A stretch of 64,000 nucleotides of DNA, from positions 7,311,001 to 7,375,000 of the forward strand of contig NC_134763.1 in the NCBI RefSeq assembly GCF_050436995.1, written 5' to 3'. This document shows positions 58,938-64,000 of this stretch, one piece after another (position 1 is the stretch's first letter; the number at the start of each line of letters is the position of its first letter). The stretch comes from Anticarsia gemmatalis. Taxonomy: Eukaryota > Arthropoda > Insecta > Lepidoptera > Erebidae. A model generated the notes under the pieces. That model was given only the letters and a program-made list of their open reading frames with translations, was not told the DNA's origin and searched no databases. The position numbers and the translations under genes were made by a program.

Positions 58938-60837
58938 ACAGAGTTTTATTTGAAGCATTTCAGGGATTTATTTTCGTGTCGTGCACGAGTCTAGCGAGGC
59001 TAGAGTGGAAGGTGCGTTTACGTGTAAGCTAGTACGTAAAAGATCTCTTTTACATTTGTTCACTTGAAATATTTCGGCACAAATATATGTATGTAACGAT
59101 CCTCGTATCTTGTCATAATAAACCTTGTGCCATTTACTACGTCTACTGTCGAGAATACAATAATTACGAGTACGAAATATTTAGTTAACCATAAACTAAC
59201 AGCAATATTACTTAAAGAATAATTAATATATTGAATGTAAGTTAGCTCAATGTTGATGTAACGTCTTACCGTTCCATTGGATTAGGTACTGGTAGTGTAA
59301 AATTATTGTTAAGCCTTTTGTGATACGTCCAGTGATCAGTGAGTGATGTGTAGACGTGCGTCGTCTTATTTATGTATTATGACTCATGCCATCACCGCAG
59401 TTTGTACCGCATTATCTGTACGTACAACCACCTACAACAACACTATGTCGCCACTTATTGTTATAACATATAAATGACATTATAAACAGTAACCGTTTCC
59501 TAATATTGTAATTGTTCGAATCGTTATTATGAATGTAAGTCAATTGTATTTAATATTATCGTGGCATGAGTTAATTAGTTGTCTTAAGACCACTGGAATA
59601 AAAAATAATTTAGTTTAAGGCAATAATTAGTTTAAGGGCACTTAACAATTTTAATGATATAATTATATTATGCATAACTTAGACCAAATTATTACTTCAT
59701 GTGCTTTATCGTAGTTGTAATTACAATCTAAGCCAAATATTGAGTTAATGTCGTTAGGTTTAGTTATAGCTATTCCTGTTAAAGTATTATTGCGAGCGCG
59801 TCGCGTCGCGGACGGCGGAGAGTATTTATTTAGTCTACGAGTTATTGTAAACGTCACTCATAAAATGTGTGCAATCAACATTGCCTGTGGTTTTATAAGC
59901 GACAATTTTTGCTATAAACTTATTACTCATTCGAAATATTATATTACGCATAATATGAACATCTAGGTTAAATAAGAGATGTAATTTTTTCTAGACGATT
60001 TTTCTTAACGCAATTGTAGAATACTTTTGTATTTTTTCATGAGAAATTAGCAAAGCAATATATTTGATAAAATTATTGGAATTTATATGCAGATGTAGTA
60101 AAATATATATGTAAATCAGAAAATATAAATTTTGTTTACATACACCTGAACTTTGTTTTTTTATTTTGTGACCTCCTTACAATATCGCCACACTACTGAG
60201 AAAATACGCCTACAGAAATCAATAAAGTGTAATAGCAATAACAGTTTATAAATCATGATTGCAAAACAACATTTATTAGCATAGTACTTAAATATGACTA
60301 TAACAAGCTGTTTATGACGTTGTCATAAAATTGCCATCTTGTTATAAGCGACTAGATACATTACTTTAACTAGAGTGGTTACTTTAACTACTACAAAATG
60401 TTTGCTAATAACTACATTTAATATCAATTTAATACAGAAGCAGTTAACCTTTTAACACATCACACACAAACTATTAAAACTTAAATCTCTGAAACAAAAC
60501 ACCCACACCACAATATCAATACCATACAATAATCTCTTGTAACTAAAGCTGGCTCTACAAAATGTCTACCAGAAGAAGAAGAAGTCAAAGCAACTGTGCC
60601 TGCACCTTCTCATTGGTCTTCAAAAAACAATACCACTATGGAGCAAGCAGCCAAGCTTTAAAGAAATTTGACAACCAATATTGATCAGCGCCTCTAGCGT
60701 ATTTTGAAGGAACTAATTTTAGTCGATACGACAAAATAGCGCTACGTTTAATTTTATTCTAATACATAATAATAATATTATTATCTACCATGCAGGCAAC
60801 CTATAAGTAGACTTGCCCGGTCTTTTGACATCTCGGT
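58938..60837. other. kayak/channel tail-to-tail interval
   Basis: About 1.9 kb of AT-rich sequence with no gene. Candidate plus-strand poly(A) signals are at 59117-59122 and 60221-60226. A minus-strand signal (TTTATT at 60272-60277, that is AATAAA) is about 560 bases past the channel stop codon. Long forms of the two mRNAs would therefore meet or overlap near 60.25 kb. A short AGAAGAAGAAGAAG run sits near 60570-60585. Confidence 0.45.
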
Positions 60838-63800
60838 CTACTGACAAGCGACGGCATTGTTTCTCCGAGCGACCAGACGTCGTCGTATAGACTCGCTGAT
60901 CCCTCGGTAGATGTAGTACAGTATCTCCAGTACGCTGATACCGCTGCATCCAATAAACAGACCGAATACACCACCAAGATTAGCTGAAACCAAGCGAGAA
61001 GTGATAATCCTTAACGATAATTATAGGAAGAATTTGAATTTGAATGATTCTGCTTTCACCATATACGAAAATTCTACCCATAAGGTATAAGGTGGAATTT
61101 CAACCGAATTTTTGATAAATTTCTGAAAGTAAGTATATCCATCATAATATGTTTTTTGCTACTAAGCTATTTATAATTATTAAAATATATACAATATTTT
61201 ACACACTTACAAACGATTGGCTAACAATATAAGCATACTTAAAACCACTTTGGCGGATAAGACAAAAGATTGTTATATAGTAATCGAACCCACGACCGTC
61301 TCGCAAGCCTACACATAACAGCCACAACTCGGTAACCATTAGATAACTTACGTGTATAGTTTAATACATAGAAGTCTTGGCAATAAGCGATAGATATCAA
61401 CATAGTAAACGGGCACATTTTTGCCTAACGCAGTAGCATTGTGTTACAAAAGTCACTCAATAGTAAATACTTACAAACTAAACTTATGATAGACATCACT
61501 GTTTCTTGCTTCTGCTTCATGTACACCGGGTTTGAGAACATAAAGTTCATTATCGAAGAGCTGGCGTTGAACTTGATACCGAAACTGAAAATTATAAAAT
61601 ACATCAGCATCAAAAATACATCTTGAGTGTCATGCATCTGGGAAAGGTATTAATTTATTAATAAGTGCCTACGTGCATAATATCACCCATGTTATGTGTG
61701 CCGTAAACCCCAGTGTCGTGAAATACACCCGTATGCAAATTTAAAGAAGTTTAAAGCTCATTTAATATATACCCGTTTTATTTTCCCAAGAAAATTAAAA
61801 ATAGGTTACGAATTAGCCGAAGGAAAAAAATACGTACAATGGATTCTGTGACTTGATTAAATACGGTATGGCGTGGAAGTTGCCTACAGACAGTTCAGCG
61901 CGGTACTTCCGCGACTCACAGTCCCTCGGACAGTCACATAGGGAAGTGGCCAACCAGTAACTCATGTTCTCTGAAACATAAAAAAAGCAAAATAGAGTAA
62001 TTATTTAGTGGCTTAGATGTTTTTCACGTTAAAACTAACACAAGGAAATTAAAATTATGCTCATAGTTAAGTAAAAAATATTTAAGACGGTTTTAGAAAA
62101 GTCCAGTTTTCTACAGCACTGATTTCTAACATATCGTTTTAATTTTCATATTTTGCCCTTATGGCCCTTCTCCCCTCCCTTAGTTGAATCTGATTTGGTA
62201 CTTTACCACGCCTACGCTTACATAAAACATTGCGATAACTGTCATAATATACATATAATAATTATCAGTACCTACCTAATTAGCAACAATTTCACATCAC
62301 TACCAATAAAAAGAAAAGAAAAAAGGCGCCAATTTAAATAATCATACCTAATTTAAAAAAATGTTATTTTCCAGAAAAAAATACCATTCAAGAACAAATA
62401 TAGCAAACGACCTTAAAAACACAAATTACCTCAATAGAGGTCACATTTCATAACATTTGTCAACATATATGTAACTACATCCAAAAAATCATTGACCTCA
62501 AAGTACATAGTGCGTAAATAATCACGAAAATGGAAATTATATGTTGATAATAGTTATTTATTGTGGCGTGAGTCAGTCAGTTCTACGAAGCGTTGAGTCA
62601 TACTCATAACAACATATATACGTCTTTATCTACTTCTGGTTTCAGTTTCATACAATTGAGACACGTCATGTTCATCACGCTTGTTTATTTTGGAAGTTAA
62701 GCAAATATCAATTGTTTTATCATACTAATCTTGTCTTCCGTTATTTAATTAAACAAGAAAGTATAAAGTGGGATGGATAGAGTTGCTGAAATTTTCTTTA
62801 TACAACAATGAAAATATACTTTTCCATACTCAACGATGAGACAAGCAGGTTTCTGCAACGAATTTACCGATTTAAGACTGCGCATTTGTACATATTGCTA
62901 CGAATCTCACCTGGAATTAGATTAGGTACTAAGCCAGTATCTTAATAGGTGCGAAAAATGAGTCAGGGATACTTACAGTAAAACTATAATAAAGAAGCAA
63001 AAGTAGAAATAAAAGTTGTTGATATCTTAACGCCCATATTAATAACTGGGTGTATTTCCAGTGTTCATTTTAGGGGTTCCGTACCTAAAAGGACGGAACC
63101 CTATTGCTACACTTCCGCTTTCCATCGGTCCGTCTGCCTGTTTGTCCGACTGTCACTAGGCCGTATTTCATAAATCGTAATAGCTAGAAAGCTGTTTTTT
63201 TTTTACAAATTATATATTTTCGTAATTTTTTATGATAATGATGCTACGGAATCCTTCATGCGCAAGTCTGACTCGCACCTGGCCGGTTTTTCTAAATTTG
63301 TACTCATAAAACTGCGATAATACTTACTTTTAACATTCATAATACACAGAATATCCGGTAATTTGCAGACGTTAGGGAACCTCAAGTTCGGCAGGAAGAA
63401 GACCCAGCAGTCGCATGTCTTGAAGATAGCCATCACGAAACACATGTGGTCACAGTCTGAGTTGTGGTAGTCGTGGAAGAATGGACGGTGGGTTCGCTCA
63501 TTATCAAATAAACAGTTGCGACTGGAATAATGAAAAGGAATTAGGGTGTTAGAAAATGTATATTATGTCCAAAAAATTTCTTTATACATTTTGTCTATGC
63601 TTCTCGATCGGCGCTATCGTTCTCTGCTTTCTTTTGTCATTGATGACCTTCTCTCGTGAACCCAAAATCATTCCCGTTCTATGGCACAAACATCAGAAGG
63701 TAGAAAATTTGCTCGTTGGATGCTACATTTTGAACACGATCATAAAGATACTATGATCATAAAGAAAGATACTTTTATAGCAAGTAGATAATTATAATTT

Positions 63801-63950
63801 TGTAAGGACTTACCTCAAAGCAGGTAGAGCGTGAACTTCTTCGGAACAGTAAGTGTACGTAGCACGTAGGAACATAAATGATTCGCCATTGGTATCCACT
63901 AACAACGTCTCATAGTCTACCGGGAACTCCGTCCAGTCTGTCAACATTAC
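60838..63950 (-). CDS. Pickpocket-type DEG/ENaC sodium channel subunit, 5'-partial at the right edge
   Basis: Amiloride-sensitive-type cation channel subunit at the cell membrane; insect pickpocket proteins serve in mechano-, chemo- and osmosensing. Exons in transcript order are 63950-63814, 63521-63328, 61970-61838, 61584-61475 and 60983-60838. Phases match and give about 239 C-terminal residues; the first transmembrane helix and upstream extracellular part are off the window. Seen in order: VDYETLLVDTNGESFMFLRA; the Cys-rich domain signature RNCLFDNE...RPFFHDY...CDHMCFVMAIFKTCDCWVFF with LPNLRFPNVC; CDCPRDCESRKYRAELS; a pre-pore stretch (NPVYMKQKQETVMSIISLVS); and TM2, GGVFGLFIGCSGISVLEILY, containing the G-x-S selectivity filter as GCS. 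An Arg-rich tail (ESIRRRLVARRNN) ends at the TAG at 60840-60838. I cannot say which pickpocket paralogue it is. Confidence 0.92.
61262..61345 (-). repeat. tRNA-like SINE fragment in channel intron
   Basis: Minus-strand reading gives GGTTACCGAGTTGTGGCTG (A-box-like), about 20 bases, then GAGACGGTCGTGGGTTCGATTAC (B-box-like). It lies in the last intron of the channel gene. The spacing fits a tRNA-derived SINE head. Confidence 0.45.
63066..63298 (+). mobile_element. Lepidopteran GGTTCCGTACC repeat
   Basis: The element begins TTTAGGGGTTCCGTACCTAAAAGGA and has CGGAACCCTATTGC, CGGTCCGTCTGCCTGTTTGTCC and CATAAATCGTAATAGCTAG in the middle. It ends CATGCGCAAGTCTGACTCGC, ACCTGGCCGGTTTTTC. This is one of the commonest non-coding repeats in moth and butterfly genomes (recognised from memory). 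The end lies only about 30 bases from the channel exon at 63328, on the donor side. No coding capacity; the transposon class is unsettled. Confidence 0.7.
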
Positions 63951-64000
63951 CTGTGTAGGAACCAATACAAGTTTAGAAAGAGAACTCTCTTCCTACACTG

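Noticed and set aside
63556..63756. 66-codon plus frame with a hydrophobic stretch, like a small membrane protein
   Set aside because: It lies across the 292-bp intron between two channel exons on the other strand. T-rich intron sequence reads as hydrophobic residues by default.
1..64000. CRISPR arrays, operons, riboswitches, prophage or defence systems
   Set aside because: The window is clearly insect nuclear DNA with spliced genes. No regularly spaced direct repeats or prokaryotic gene clusters are present.

Overview
The window looks like the nuclear genome of a moth or butterfly (Lepidoptera). It is AT-rich, its protein genes are split by GT-AG introns, and it carries several dispersed repeats I recognise as typical of Lepidoptera: tRNA-derived SINEs with a CTCCGTGGCGCAG head, a retroposon tail containing CATCAGGTGGGCCG and ending in poly(A), and the GGTTCCGTACC...CGGAACCCT repeat. 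Every gene below was assembled by eye from splice sites, codon phase and family similarity. No database search was run.

Four protein genes are supported. (1) BRF1, the Pol III factor TFIIIB 90-kDa subunit, lies on the minus strand. Its start codon ends at 27263, six exons run leftwards to 334, and the C-terminal part is beyond the left edge. (2) A BTB-BACK-PHR protein of the BTBD3/BTBD6 (Drosophila Lute) type lies on the plus strand, with coding exons from 21281 or 22249 to 25087. It sits entirely inside the ~22 kb third intron of BRF1, on the opposite strand. (3) kayak (Fos), the AP-1 bZIP factor, lies on the plus strand. Its common exons are at 57042-58642, and three alternative coding first exons at 28884, 37842 and 56186 all end in phase 0, so the gene spans at least 30 kb. 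(4) A pickpocket-type DEG/ENaC sodium channel subunit lies on the minus strand, with its last five exons at 60838-63950 and its N-terminal part off the right edge.

Layout: 1-27263 is BRF1 with its nested BTBD gene and many retroposon remnants. 27264-28883 is the divergent interval between BRF1 and the distal kayak promoter. 28884-58642 is kayak, mostly large introns with GC/CpG-rich islands and a marked excess of CRE (TGACGTCA) octamers: seven in the window, six of them within kayak or its flank, three of those inside 47 bp. 58643-60837 holds the kayak 3' UTR, with AU-rich elements, and faces the 3' end of the channel gene tail to tail. 60838-64000 is the channel gene.

The genes do not form a pathway. 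The coherent biology is regulatory: kayak looks like an immediate-early gene, with several promoters carrying CRE and AP-1 sites and a 3' UTR with mRNA-instability elements. I found no wholly new gene system. The most useful observations are the nested gene, the kayak first exons and CRE clusters, and a probable truncated BTBD isoform made by intron retention.
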